Shown here one piece after another: positions 53,061 to 62,652 of a DNA stretch of 64,000 bases (position 1 is its first letter; every line of letters begins with the position of its first letter). Location: contig VBWB01000008.1 in the NCBI GenBank assembly GCA_006218045.1, positions 62,001 through 126,000 on the forward strand. The letters are read 5' to 3'. The notes beneath the pieces were generated by a model, which did not search any database, was not told where the DNA came from, and saw only the letters and a list, made by a program, of their open reading frames with translations. The DNA is from Stygiobacter sp. Its GTDB lineage: Bacteria > Pseudomonadota > Alphaproteobacteria > Rhodospirillales > Magnetospirillaceae. A program made the translations under genes and the position numbers.

Positions 53061-54419
53061 ATGCGTATTTCCGTCATCGGACTGGGCAAGCTCGGTTCTC
53101 CCATGGCCGCCGTCTACGCCGCCAAGGGCCATGATGTCGTCGGTGTCGACCTCAACCCCGCCTTCGTCGCCGCCTTGAACCAAGGCCGCGCCCCGGTGGA
53201 GGAACCCCGGCTTCAGGACATGATCGACCTGGGGCGCCTGCGTCTGTCGGCGACCACCGATTTCTCCGAGGCCATCAAGGCCACCGACCTCAGCTGCGTC
53301 ATCGTCCCCACCCCCAGCACCGAGACCGGCGCCTTCACCAACAAATACCTTTTGTCCGCCCTCAAGGCCATGGGGCCGGGTTTGCGCGACAAAAGCGGCT
53401 ATCACGTGGTGGTGATCACCAGCACGGTGATGCCGGGATCGTGTGACGGCGAAATCCGCGCCCAACTGGAACAGGCGTCCGGTCGGCGTGTCGGCATCGA
53501 TATCGGCCTGTGCTACAGCCCGGAATTCATCGCACTGGGCAGCGTGGTCAATAATTTGTTGCGGCCCGACATGGTGCTGGTGGGCGAATCCGACCCCCGC
53601 GCCGGCGACGCCCTGGCCCAGCTTTACCTGTCGTCCTGCGACAATTCCCCGGCCATTCGCCGCATGAATCTGGTCAACGCGGAAATCACCAAGATTTCCG
53701 TCAACACCTATGTGACCACCAAGATTTCCTACGCCAACATGCTGTCCGATCTGTGCGAGCGCCTGCCCGGCGCCGACGTCGATGTGGTCACCGACGCCGT
53801 CGGCCTGGACAGCCGCATCGGCGGCAAGTACCTGAAGGGCGCCACCGGTTATGGCGGCCCCTGCTTTCCCCGCGACAACGTCGCCTTTTCCGTGCTCGCC
53901 CGCTCGGTCGGTGCCCAGCCGCTGTTGGCCGAGGCGACCGACGCCGTCAACAACCTGCAAGTGGAACGGTTGGGGGGGAAGGTTCGCGCATTGCTGCCCG
54001 CCGGCGGGCGGGTGGCCATTCTCGGCATGTCCTACAAGCCGGATACGGCGGTGATCGAGGAAAGCCACGGCGTCAAGCTGGCCGCCCATCTGTTGGCGGC
54101 GGGATATTCGGTGGTCGTGCATGATCCGCGGGCGGCGGGCGCGGCGTGTTCGGTCCTGGGCAACCGGGTCGTTGCCGCCGAGCGCGCCGAGGATGCGGTG
54201 GCCCAGGCCGACATGGTGGTGGTGATGACCAACTGGCCGGCTTTCGCTGGTATCGATGCCCAGGCCTTCCGCCGCGCCGACGGTCGCAGCCTCGCCGTCA
54301 TCGATTGCTGGCGTATCCTGTCCGCCGAGGCCGTCGAGCTTTGCGATCTGCATTATCCAGGGCGTGGGCCGGCGGTCGAAGCGGCGGCCAACGACCTTGG
54401 CCGGGAAGCTCGGGGCTGA
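53061..54419 (+). CDS. ugd: UDP-glucose 6-dehydrogenase
   Basis: A 452-residue NAD-dependent dehydrogenase oxidising UDP-glucose to UDP-glucuronate. The N-terminal Rossmann motif is VIGLGKLGSPMA. PTPSTETGAF and STVMPGSCDG are variants of family loops. The catalytic Lys is in EITKISVNTY (K211) and the catalytic Cys268 in GATGYGGPCFPRDN. A GDP-mannose dehydrogenase activity cannot be excluded. GalU at 10125 provides the substrate. It heads a run of five tightly packed plus-strand genes. Confidence 0.93.
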   Translation: MRISVIGLGKLGSPMAAVYAAKGHDVVGVDLNPAFVAALNQGRAPVEEPRLQDMIDLGRLRLSATTDFSEAIKATDLSCVIVPTPSTETGAFTNKYLLSALKAMGPGLRDKSGYHVVVITSTVMPGSCDGEIRAQLEQASGRRVGIDIGLCYSPEFIALGSVVNNLLRPDMVLVGESDPRAGDALAQLYLSSCDNSPAIRRMNLVNAEITKISVNTYVTTKISYANMLSDLCERLPGADVDVVTDAVGLDSRIGGKYLKGATGYGGPCFPRDNVAFSVLARSVGAQPLLAEATDAVNNLQVERLGGKVRALLPAGGRVAILGMSYKPDTAVIEESHGVKLAAHLLAAGYSVVVHDPRAAGAACSVLGNRVVAAERAEDAVAQADMVVVMTNWPAFAGIDAQAFRRADGRSLAVIDCWRILSAEAVELCDLHYPGRGPAVEAAANDLGREARG

Positions 54420-54430
54420 CCGCCGTCGCC

Positions 54431-55402
54431 ATGGATGCCGCCGAAGCCAGTCGCCTGCGTGATCGTTTCCTCGCCCTGCGGGCGGGCGGCGAGGCGATGC
54501 TGGCGGCGCTTGGCGGCGAATCCGTCGCCGATGCCGCTCTTGCCGGGGGGATGACGCCGCGTCTGCGCCGCCGGGTGCTGCGCCTGGGATTGGCGGCGTC
54601 GTCCGAGGCGGTGGCGCGGCGGATCATGGCGATGCTCGAAGGGGTCGACCCCGCGTCGTGCGCGCATTTCCTGGCCGGGCAATGCCAGGGCGTCGGCATC
54701 GGCGACTTGCCGGTCGAGCGTCTTGATTTGATCGGGCAGTGGGTGCCGTCCTGGTCCGACAGCGCCCTGGTGCAGGGCCAATGGGGGCTGGCGTTGATGC
54801 GGCTGGGGCGTTTCGCCCAGGCCGAGGCGCCGCTGCGCCGGGCGGCGGAATTGGCCCCGCGGCAGATGAGCGCATTGCTCGACCTGGGGCAATGGCATCA
54901 GACCCAAGGTGATTTCAGCAGCGCCGAATCCTTGCTGCACCGTGCCCGGGAGGCCGCTCCCGATTGCGAAGCACCGCTCACCGCCTTGGGGCAAAATGCT
55001 TTGGCACAGGCCGAGCCCCGTGCGGCGGAGCGGTGGTTTGCCGCCGCCGAATGCTGTTGTCCGGGCATGAACTACATTCAGTCCTGGTCCGCCTTGGCTC
55101 AGGCCATGCAGGGGCATATGGACGCGGCGCTCGCCTTGGCCGAGCAATCCTGTGCCAAGCCGTTGGTGCAGATGACCGTGTGGCTGCATTCCAACCGTGC
55201 CCTGGTGCTGCTTGCCGCCGGTCAGGTCGGCGAGGCCGTCGCCGCCCAGCGCCGTGCTTTGCTCGGCGCCCGTCATGCCATGGTTTTTCTCGACGCCTTG
55301 CGTCCCTTCGCCGCCCGCCAATTGACTTTGCTCAGCCAAGCCGCCGATGGCCGTGAAGGTTCGACCGCCTTGCTGGAGACCGGTTCATGCTTTCCATCAT
55401 AA
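54431..55402 (+). CDS. TPR-repeat protein
   Basis: A 323-residue helical protein. Residues about 110-220 hold TPR-type repeats (ALVQGQWGLALMRLGRFAQAEAPLRRA in part, then MSALLDLGQWHQTQGDFSSAESLLHRA). TPR proteins scaffold partners and are often fused or adjacent to glycosyltransferases. The ATG at 54431 follows ugd by 11 bases, and the gene overlaps the next by 16 bases, so it is within the operon. There is no signal peptide. Confidence 0.8.
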   Translation: MDAAEASRLRDRFLALRAGGEAMLAALGGESVADAALAGGMTPRLRRRVLRLGLAASSEAVARRIMAMLEGVDPASCAHFLAGQCQGVGIGDLPVERLDLIGQWVPSWSDSALVQGQWGLALMRLGRFAQAEAPLRRAAELAPRQMSALLDLGQWHQTQGDFSSAESLLHRAREAAPDCEAPLTALGQNALAQAEPRAAERWFAAAECCCPGMNYIQSWSALAQAMQGHMDAALALAEQSCAKPLVQMTVWLHSNRALVLLAAGQVGEAVAAQRRALLGARHAMVFLDALRPFAARQLTLLSQAADGREGSTALLETGSCFPS

Positions 55403-57963
55403 CTTACGGCCGTAACGACACGCATGGTTACAATCTGCACAAGCGGGCGGCCATCAGCCTGAATTGCATGGCCGCGGTGTTGCGCGCTCCCGATGACGAG
55501 ATTTTGTTCGTCGACTACAACAGCCCGGACGACTTGCCGACCTTTCCCGAAGCCATCCAGGATACCCTGACCGCCGAGACCAAGCGCCGCCTGCGGGTGT
55601 TGCGCATTCGCCCTGAACACCACGCCCCGTTGCGTTACCATACCCATCTGGTGGCGCTGGAATCGCGCTCGCGCAATGCCGCTGTTCGGCGGGCCAATCC
55701 GGCCAATCGTTGGGTGCTGTCGACCAATCCGGACATGGTCTTCGTGCCGCGGGGAGCGCCGCGCCCGCTGACCGAGGTGGTGGCCGGACTCGAAGACGGC
55801 TGCTATCATTTGCCGCGCTTCGAGATTCCCGAAACCCTGTGGGAAGCCTATGACCGCATGGACCCGGCGGGCATCATCGCCCAACTGGCCCGGCAGGGGC
55901 GACGGCTGCATCTGAATGACGTTGTTTACGGCAGCGAGGCGGCGCTCTTCGACGGCCACGGCGACTTCCAATTGCTGTTGCGGGCCGATCTCGAGGCCAT
56001 CAGCGGGTTTCACGAACAGATGATCCATGGTTGGCACGTGGATTCCAACCTGGCCAAGCGCATCTTGCTGCTGCGCGGCGAGGTTCGCTCCTTGCTCGAC
56101 CATTATTACGGCTATCATTGCGACCATACCCGCATGGCCAGCATCGGCCATGGCCGCGACCGGCTGGAAAACGATCTGCGGCGCTTCTACGACGATGTGA
56201 CCTCGCCCTATCTGCCTGAACAGGCCGATGATTGGGGGCTGGCTGGGGTGGAACTGGAAGAAATCCGTCTGGCCCAAGGCTTGCCCTCGCCCATCGTCGC
56301 CGCGATCGAGGCCGCCTTGCCGGAGATGGAGACCGATTTCACCGAGGCCGCCTATGTCGCCGCCACCGCCGACGATCCGCGCTATCCGGCCGAGCATGTG
56401 CTGCCCTATCTGTGTGATCTCCTGGTCACCCAACGGCGTGACCGCCGGCTGGGGTGGTTCGGGGGGCGCGCGTCCATGCTGCGGATGACCGTCCGCGCCA
56501 TGGCTGAACTGGGTTTCGTTCATCCCATCGCCGTGGGGGAAGGCTGCGCCGCCGGCCTGGGGGCGGTGAGCGGGGTGGCCGTGCTGCCCGACGATCAGGT
56601 GCTTGAACAGGCCGATCTGTTCGTGTTCGAGTTCGGCGCCGCTTCCCAGGACGGCGGCCCGTGCGACCACCGCTGGCGTGATGACGACCTGAACCGTCTG
56701 CGCCCCGTCGCCGACGCCTTCGACCGTCTGGCCGAAATCGAACGCCATCGATTGCGGCAGGGGGCGGACGGGCGCCGGGTGATCGCGCTCAACGCCATTC
56801 ACAATCGCTTCGAGGTGATGGTCAACGACAGGCTGTCGGTCAACCGCACCCCCTTCAGCAGCCATCTGCGCCAGGGCTTCGTCCTGCCCGGCCCCGGTTA
56901 TGCCGAACCGCCCAGCCGCTCGCCCTTGGCCTTGTGTGGCTGGCTGACCCAAGCCATGGGGCGCCGTCAGCGGGTTCCGGTGACCGAGGCGGTGCGGCTG
57001 ACATCCAACCTGCATGAATTGCTGCACGCTCAGCCCTCGGCACCGCGCCTGAACAATATTTTGCAATCGGCGGCGCCGTTGCTGGCGCTTTTGGACCATC
57101 CCGGTCTGGCCGCCGACGAGGAACCGGCGGCACTCGATGCCTTGCGGCAGCGCCTATGGCAGCAGCGCTATTCCGTCGCCTTGGCACCACGCCTGCAAGT
57201 GCCGATGGTCGCGGCTTTGCCGTCCCGGTCCCAGGCGCCGTGCCGGTTGGCCACCACCGAGGATTGGGAGGATGACGATTTCATCGCCCTGGCCCGGCGT
57301 CATTATAACGGCATGTTCGCGGCCAATATCCTGGTGCGCACCCGCCCGGCCTGGAATTGCCTATCGGTGCTGGCCGGGCTCGGCGATCGCGGCAGCGTGC
57401 CGGGGCGGGCCGCGGTCATCGCCACCGAAAAGGCGCATCCCTTGGCCGCGCAGTTGCGCGCCCATGATTGGGGCGTCGATGTCGTCGCGCGGGCCGAGGA
57501 ATTTGGCCGCGATGGCGATTTGGTGGTGTTCACCGAACGCACCTTGTTTTTCGGCCGTCCCCCGGAAGACGCTGCCGCCGATCTGGCACGGGCGGCGGCG
57601 AAACTGCGATCGGGCGGGATGGTTGTGGTGATCGACAGCGTACCGCTGGACGGCGTCGTCGATGACGGCGAGTTCAACGCCGCGCTGGCCTGCGGCGACG
57701 CCTTCGCCGAGGCGGCGCGCGTCTGCCTGGGGCTGGAGCGATTGCCGGCGGCGCCGGCGGCGGTGACCGCTCTGACCCTGGATCGCACCGCTTTCACCGA
57801 TGCCGAGCGCCGGCTGTTCCACTTCGTCAGCGTGGAAGACGGGCGGTTGTGGCTGAGCGGAACCTGGTTTCTGATCAAGACCGGCGAGGCGGTCGCGGGC
57901 GGCGCCGACGCTTTCGCCCGTGCCATCCGTGCCGCCAACAGGGCATCGGCATGCTGTCGCTGA
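55387..57963 (+). CDS. Large glycosyltransferase-like protein, tandem paralogue A
   Basis: An 858-residue protein. Residues 1-250 look like a GT-A glycosyltransferase: LSIITYGRNDTHGYNLHKR at the start, DEILFVDYNSPDDLP, Asp116 in STNPDMVF at the metal-site position, GFHEQMIHGWHVDSNLAKR (207-225) and YGYHCDHTR (242-250). The middle has EHVLPYLCDLLV and LFVFEFGAASQDGG, and the last 170 residues suggest a Rossmann-like fold (SGGMVVVIDS). It is similar throughout to the next gene. Probable role: sugar transfer plus a second function on a surface glycan; not proven. Confidence 0.78.
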   Translation: MLSIITYGRNDTHGYNLHKRAAISLNCMAAVLRAPDDEILFVDYNSPDDLPTFPEAIQDTLTAETKRRLRVLRIRPEHHAPLRYHTHLVALESRSRNAAVRRANPANRWVLSTNPDMVFVPRGAPRPLTEVVAGLEDGCYHLPRFEIPETLWEAYDRMDPAGIIAQLARQGRRLHLNDVVYGSEAALFDGHGDFQLLLRADLEAISGFHEQMIHGWHVDSNLAKRILLLRGEVRSLLDHYYGYHCDHTRMASIGHGRDRLENDLRRFYDDVTSPYLPEQADDWGLAGVELEEIRLAQGLPSPIVAAIEAALPEMETDFTEAAYVAATADDPRYPAEHVLPYLCDLLVTQRRDRRLGWFGGRASMLRMTVRAMAELGFVHPIAVGEGCAAGLGAVSGVAVLPDDQVLEQADLFVFEFGAASQDGGPCDHRWRDDDLNRLRPVADAFDRLAEIERHRLRQGADGRRVIALNAIHNRFEVMVNDRLSVNRTPFSSHLRQGFVLPGPGYAEPPSRSPLALCGWLTQAMGRRQRVPVTEAVRLTSNLHELLHAQPSAPRLNNILQSAAPLLALLDHPGLAADEEPAALDALRQRLWQQRYSVALAPRLQVPMVAALPSRSQAPCRLATTEDWEDDDFIALARRHYNGMFAANILVRTRPAWNCLSVLAGLGDRGSVPGRAAVIATEKAHPLAAQLRAHDWGVDVVARAEEFGRDGDLVVFTERTLFFGRPPEDAAADLARAAAKLRSGGMVVVIDSVPLDGVVDDGEFNAALACGDAFAEAARVCLGLERLPAAPAAVTALTLDRTAFTDAERRLFHFVSVEDGRLWLSGTWFLIKTGEAVAGGADAFARAIRAANRASACCR

Positions 57964-60347
57964 TCCTTTACGGTCGCAACGACGCTCACGGGTATAACCT
58001 GCACAAGCGGGTGGCCATCAGCCTCAACTGCATGGCCGAGGTGCTGGACGGTGAGAACGACGAGATTGTGTTCGTCGACTTCAACACCCCCGACCCGCTG
58101 CCGACCCTGCCCGAGGCCATCGCCGATACCTTGACCGCCAAGGCGCGGCGGGTGCTGCGGGTGCTGCGGGTGCGTCCCGAGCAGGTCGAGCCGTGGCGTC
58201 ATCTGACCCATCTGCCGGTGCTGGAACCGCTGGCCCGCAACGTTGCCCTGCGCCGCTGCCATCCCGGCAATTCCTGGGTGTTGTCGACCAATACCGACAT
58301 GATCTTCATGCCGCCGGCCAGCGGCGCCAGCCTGTCGGCGACAGTGGCCGGGCTGGCGCCGGGCATCTATCATCTGCCGCGGTTTGAAGTGCCCGAAGGC
58401 CTGTGGGAACGCTTCGACCGCACCGATCCGGTGGCGGCCTTCGCCGCTCTCGGTCGACTGGCTCCGGCCTTGCACCTGCCGGAAATCGTCGCCGGGTCGC
58501 CGCCGGCCCTGTTCGACAACCACGGCGACTTCCAGTTGGTGCCCCGCGATTGGCTGGTCGGGATCGACGGTTTCGACGAGGGCATGCTGAACGGTTGGAT
58601 CGTCGATTCCAACACCTCGTGCCGCTTGGCCCTGCGGCACGGGCCGGCTCACCCGTTTCCCGGCGGCTGGCAGGGCTATCATTGCGACCATACCCGCCAA
58701 CCCGGAACCTTCCACGGTCGCCACCACGTGGAAAACGACTTCCGCCGTTACGTCGCCGAAGTCAGGGAGGCGGACCTGCCCGGGCAACGCCCGAACTGGG
58801 GGCTGGCCGGCGCGACGGTGGAGGAAATCCGCCTGGACGGAGACCGCACCGACGGCGAGTTGGCCGTCCTGCTGCCGATGTTGGGACCGCCGCCACCGCA
58901 ACCGCCGGCGACGGTTTACGCCCCCGAGGTCTTCGATCTGGCCCATTACCCGGTCGAGCACGTATTGCCCTTTCTGTGCGACCTGCTGGTGCCGTTGCCG
59001 CGGCATTGGCAAATTGCCTGGAGCGGTGGCCGCGACCGCGTCGGCGACATGCTGGCCGAAGCGCTGCTCCGCCTGGGATTCACGCAGCCGCTGCGCCGCG
59101 ACCTCCCCGCCGCTCTCGCCCAGGCCGAGGTGTTGGTGTTTGAATTCGGCGCCGCCAGCCAAGACCTTGTCCCGGATTCTCCCGATTGCTGGACCGCCGA
59201 CGACCTGGAACGCTTGGCCGGGGTGCGCCGGCACCTGTTCGAGCTGGTTGATCTGGAGCGCGCGCGACTGGCGGAGGGGCGGTTGCCGCGACTGGTGATC
59301 GCCGTCAATGCCGTGCACAATCGGTTCGAGCCAGCCGTGCATGACTGCCTGACGGTGGCACGTGACCCTTATTCCACCCGGCTGCGCCATGGCGCCGTGC
59401 TGGCCGAGCCGCCATCGACCGCAGGCGAATGGACACCGCGCGCCCTGACCGTCTGGCTGGAGCGCCGCCTGGGGCGGCGGCAGGTGCCGATCACCGAGGC
59501 GGTGCGCCTGTCGACCTATGTGGAGGCCTTGCGCCAGGGACGGATTCCGCCCGGCCACGAAACGGCCATCGGTCGCGCCGCCCTGGTGGTGTGCGCGGCC
59601 TTGCGCCATCCCGCCGTGGCCGCAGCGGAGGCCGAGCGGGCCGCCGCCCTGGTCGAGACCTTGCGCCCCGGCCACGGCTTGTATCCGGCGGCGGAACCCG
59701 TCCTGCCCGGACCCGACAGCGCCCCCAGCCGGCTGGTCAACTGGCATGATTGGGATGATCCATCCTGGCTGGCGCTGGCGCGGCGTTATCTGGGCGGGGC
59801 GTTCGTCGCCAATTGTTTCCGCCGCGATGCGGGGCTGTGGCGCACCGCGCATATCTTGCGGCAACTGCAACGCCTGGGCGTCGTCGGGCCGGCGGCACGG
59901 GTGGCGGTGGTGGCGGCCAGGGTCGATGCGCTGTGGGATGTGCTCAGCGAAATGGGCTGCCGTGTCTGCGTGGTCGATGTCGGCGGCGGCGTGGGTTTGG
60001 CGCAAGCGCCGGTTTCCGGTATTCGCGTCGCCTCGCGGGTCACTTTCGCTATCGGACCGGAGGATGACGGTTACGACGCAGTAATCGTGCTGGCGGAAAC
60101 CGAAGCGGCGTCCGGGTGGGTGTGGCGGCTGCGTCCCGACGGGATTCTGGTGCAGGCGGCCGAGGTGGAGGTGTCGGCGCCTGTCCCGCCGCCTCTGCCG
60201 GTCGGGCTGGCGGCGCTGCCTTCCGCCCCCTTGCGTGCCGACAGCCTGACCCTTGACGCTTTCGTCCGTCGGGATGATCGCGGGCGGGCGTGGCTGCCCG
60301 GCCTGTGGTTCGCCCGGCGGCAAGGGACCGGCCATGCCTCGGCCTGA
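57951..60347 (+). CDS. Large glycosyltransferase-like protein, tandem paralogue B
   Basis: A 798-residue protein sharing the domain plan of the preceding gene: LSLILYGRNDAHGYNLHKR at the start, STNTDMIF, GFDEGMLNGWIVDSNTSCR, GYHCDHTR, EHVLPFLCDLLV, LVFEFGAASQD and NAVHNRFE. The C-terminus is again Rossmann-like (RVAVVAARVDALWDVLSEMG). It is 60 residues shorter than A, mostly in the C-terminal half. The ATG at 57951 lies inside the end of A (13-base overlap). The pair arose by tandem duplication followed by divergence. Confidence 0.78.
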   Translation: MLSLILYGRNDAHGYNLHKRVAISLNCMAEVLDGENDEIVFVDFNTPDPLPTLPEAIADTLTAKARRVLRVLRVRPEQVEPWRHLTHLPVLEPLARNVALRRCHPGNSWVLSTNTDMIFMPPASGASLSATVAGLAPGIYHLPRFEVPEGLWERFDRTDPVAAFAALGRLAPALHLPEIVAGSPPALFDNHGDFQLVPRDWLVGIDGFDEGMLNGWIVDSNTSCRLALRHGPAHPFPGGWQGYHCDHTRQPGTFHGRHHVENDFRRYVAEVREADLPGQRPNWGLAGATVEEIRLDGDRTDGELAVLLPMLGPPPPQPPATVYAPEVFDLAHYPVEHVLPFLCDLLVPLPRHWQIAWSGGRDRVGDMLAEALLRLGFTQPLRRDLPAALAQAEVLVFEFGAASQDLVPDSPDCWTADDLERLAGVRRHLFELVDLERARLAEGRLPRLVIAVNAVHNRFEPAVHDCLTVARDPYSTRLRHGAVLAEPPSTAGEWTPRALTVWLERRLGRRQVPITEAVRLSTYVEALRQGRIPPGHETAIGRAALVVCAALRHPAVAAAEAERAAALVETLRPGHGLYPAAEPVLPGPDSAPSRLVNWHDWDDPSWLALARRYLGGAFVANCFRRDAGLWRTAHILRQLQRLGVVGPAARVAVVAARVDALWDVLSEMGCRVCVVDVGGGVGLAQAPVSGIRVASRVTFAIGPEDDGYDAVIVLAETEAASGWVWRLRPDGILVQAAEVEVSAPVPPPLPVGLAALPSAPLRADSLTLDAFVRRDDRGRAWLPGLWFARRQGTGHASA

Positions 60348-61095
60348 ACGGTTATTGGCGCGGCACTTGCGCGATGGTGGCGTGGCCGGGCTGTCGCTGG
60401 ACGTGTTCGACACGCTGGTGCTCCGTCCTTCACGCCCGGAAATCCTGCGGTTTGGCGCCATTGCCGGTCGGCAGAATCTCGGTCTGGTCGAGGCCGGGTG
60501 GCAAAGTCCGGGCGTGTCGGCGCTATGGCGGACCCGTCTGCGGTGCCACAAGGCCGCCTATGATCGGCGGCGGGCGGGAGGCCCGGAACCGCGCCATCAC
60601 GACATCCTGGCCGCCATGTGCCCGCCGCTGGCCTTGCCGCTAGCGGCGGTCGAGGTTTTGGCGGCGACGGAAGTGGCCTACGAAACCGCCATCGCCCGGC
60701 CCAATCGCCGATTGTTGCGGCTGTTGGAAGACGTTGATCTGCCCGTGGTGTTGACGTCGGACATGTATCTGTCGGCGGCGGCACTGGCCCGCATCGTGGC
60801 GGTGGCCTGCCCGTCTTTGGCCGGATTGCCGGTGGTGGTCAGCGCCGAGCACGGGACCAGCAAGCGGGCCGGACCGTTATTCGACATCGCCGTCGCCCGC
60901 CTGGGATTGACGCCGGACCGGGTTCTGCATGTGGGCGACGACCCGCTGGCCGATGTGACGCGGGCGCGGGAGCGGGGCTTGGCCGCCCTGCATTGGCCGC
61001 GCCCGCTGCCGTGGAAACTTGCCCATCGGTTCCAGGACCGGTTGGCCCGTGCGGTCATGCGTCGGATGGGCTGGATCGCGGCGCCGTCCGCCTGA
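60334..61095 (+). CDS. HAD-superfamily hydrolase
   Basis: A 253-residue HAD phosphatase-like protein. Motif I is LSLDVFDTLVLRP with nucleophile Asp23 but Phe at the usual general-acid position. Motif II is LTSDMY, the lysine is in GTSKRAGPL and motif IV is HVGDDPLADV. This subtype is common in glycan gene clusters. It overlaps the previous gene by 14 bases and ends the plus-strand operon. Its 3' end overlaps the convergent radical SAM gene by 41 bases. Confidence 0.85.
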   Translation: MPRPERLLARHLRDGGVAGLSLDVFDTLVLRPSRPEILRFGAIAGRQNLGLVEAGWQSPGVSALWRTRLRCHKAAYDRRRAGGPEPRHHDILAAMCPPLALPLAAVEVLAATEVAYETAIARPNRRLLRLLEDVDLPVVLTSDMYLSAAALARIVAVACPSLAGLPVVVSAEHGTSKRAGPLFDIAVARLGLTPDRVLHVGDDPLADVTRARERGLAALHWPRPLPWKLAHRFQDRLARAVMRRMGWIAAPSA

Positions 61096-62650
61096 AAATC
61101 TCGATGTGGTCGGGCAGGCGGTTGCGTCGTTCCACCGCCGCCGCCGACAACATCACCCGCAGAAATGTCGGTGGCTGAGGGGCGTCCGCTCGGGAGCGGA
61201 CAACCATTTCCTTGGTCAGGCCGCCATTGTCATTGGTTTCGCGCCAGTCGAGCAGGTGGAAATAGGAATGTCCGCCCGATGCCAGGATGCAGGGCAACTC
61301 GGCGCGGTTATCCGTCAACGCCCGCCACTGGGCGCGGATGACGAAATCAGCGGATGCGGCTTCGGTATCCAGCGGTAGGTCGAGGTGGCAGCCCTGGAAG
61401 ATGTCGGCACAGTCGAAAGACAGGCCCGTCGCCGTCTGTTCCACGACCGGAGGGTGTGGGCCATGGGCAACCAGGGCGTCCCCAAGCGCCGCCCCGGCAA
61501 AGCTGGCGACGGGGCTTTCCTGGCCGTGGCGACGACGACGGGGGGATGTCCCCTCGAGCGTTTCCAGGGTCTGGCGGACGGTGGCCAGTTCCTCGGCGTT
61601 GGTGGCGCGCCCGGCAGTGGCGAAAATCGCCTCGGCCTCATGGAAGCGCTCGCGCCAGTCGGCGATGTCGTCGAGCAGATGGGCATAGGCCAGCACGTTC
61701 TCGCGGTAATCGTTCTCCTCGACGCCACGAAAACGCCAGAGCTGGTGAAAGTAAGTGGCGATGTCATTGTCGACGTGGAAACGGGCGTAGTCGGCCAGAT
61801 GAAGGATGCCGGTGCGGCTGATATGGGCGTTGGTGGCCAGGGTCCAGTGCGGTCGCGACTGCCCCATGGTGCGGCGGATGGCCAACAGGTTGTCGCGCAG
61901 GACCGTCCAGTCGCCGCCACGGCGGATGGTTTCGTAACCGCGACCGACCGAATCGATGCTGATGGCAAAGGATAGACGGTCCTTGTCCAGCAAGGTCCGC
62001 ATGTGCTTGTGCACCAAGGTGCCGTTGGTCATCAGGGTCAGGCGGACCGCTGCCATGGCCGGGTCGGCGATGAATTCGCGCAGCACCCGCACCGCCGACG
62101 GCACCGCCAGGGGCTCACCGCCGATCAGCGTCAGGTCGAGGGCGGCGGGCAGGGCATCCCACCAGCGCCGCACCAACTCATAGGTGATCTGGTCCTCGTC
62201 TTTGCGGCGGCGAGCCACCTGCATGCAATGGGCGCAGGTGAGATTGCAGCGAAAACCGAAATTCAGGTAGATGCGTAAGGGGGTTGCCGTCGCCTCGTGT
62301 CGGCCCTGGGCGAATTCCAAGGCGGCAAGACGGGCATTGGCGCGCTGGCGTGGCGACAGGTCGGGGGCGGCGGCCAGGGCATCGAGGTCGGCATAGACCT
62401 GGCTTTGGTTGAGAATGGATTTGAACAAGGCGCAATCGGCGCAGCCCGGAACCATGGGGCCGTCGCCGCGACCGTCATGAGCGCGCCGCAACTCGGTCAG
62501 GTGCGGCTGGTTCCAGGTTGTCGCCAGGGGTTCGTTCCGCTCTGACAGGGCGGCGTAGGTGTCGGTGGGGCCGGCATAATAGCAGCAGGCGGAAACCCGG
62601 TCGTCAGGGGCCGAGATGTTGAGTTCCAGCCAGGGGGCCGAACAGCGCAT
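61055..62650 (-). CDS. Radical SAM protein with N-terminal SPASM/twitch-like domain
   Basis: A 531-residue protein. The N-terminus has CSAPWLELNI, CC (C22/C23) and CADC (C70, C73), which look like a SPASM or twitch cluster site placed before the core. The radical SAM core has CNLTCAHC (C135, C139, C142), IGGEPLAVPSA and MTNGTLVHKH. The last 170 residues form an extra beta-rich domain. The ATG at 62650 is two bases after the stop of a paralogous gene upstream. The substrate may be a peptide or a sugar; nothing fixes it. Confidence 0.88.
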   Translation of the reverse strand: MRCSAPWLELNISAPDDRVSACCYYAGPTDTYAALSERNEPLATTWNQPHLTELRRAHDGRGDGPMVPGCADCALFKSILNQSQVYADLDALAAAPDLSPRQRANARLAALEFAQGRHEATATPLRIYLNFGFRCNLTCAHCMQVARRRKDEDQITYELVRRWWDALPAALDLTLIGGEPLAVPSAVRVLREFIADPAMAAVRLTLMTNGTLVHKHMRTLLDKDRLSFAISIDSVGRGYETIRRGGDWTVLRDNLLAIRRTMGQSRPHWTLATNAHISRTGILHLADYARFHVDNDIATYFHQLWRFRGVEENDYRENVLAYAHLLDDIADWRERFHEAEAIFATAGRATNAEELATVRQTLETLEGTSPRRRRHGQESPVASFAGAALGDALVAHGPHPPVVEQTATGLSFDCADIFQGCHLDLPLDTEAASADFVIRAQWRALTDNRAELPCILASGGHSYFHLLDWRETNDNGGLTKEMVVRSRADAPQPPTFLRVMLSAAAVERRNRLPDHIEIFRRTAPRSSPSDA

Positions 62651-62652
62651 GG

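Noticed and set aside
57303-60551. A very long minus-strand open frame opposite the tandem paralogue genes
   Set aside because: It is Gly/Gln/Arg/His-rich without any motif and mirrors the codon bias of the plus-strand genes, which carry recognisable motifs and overlapping start/stop signals.
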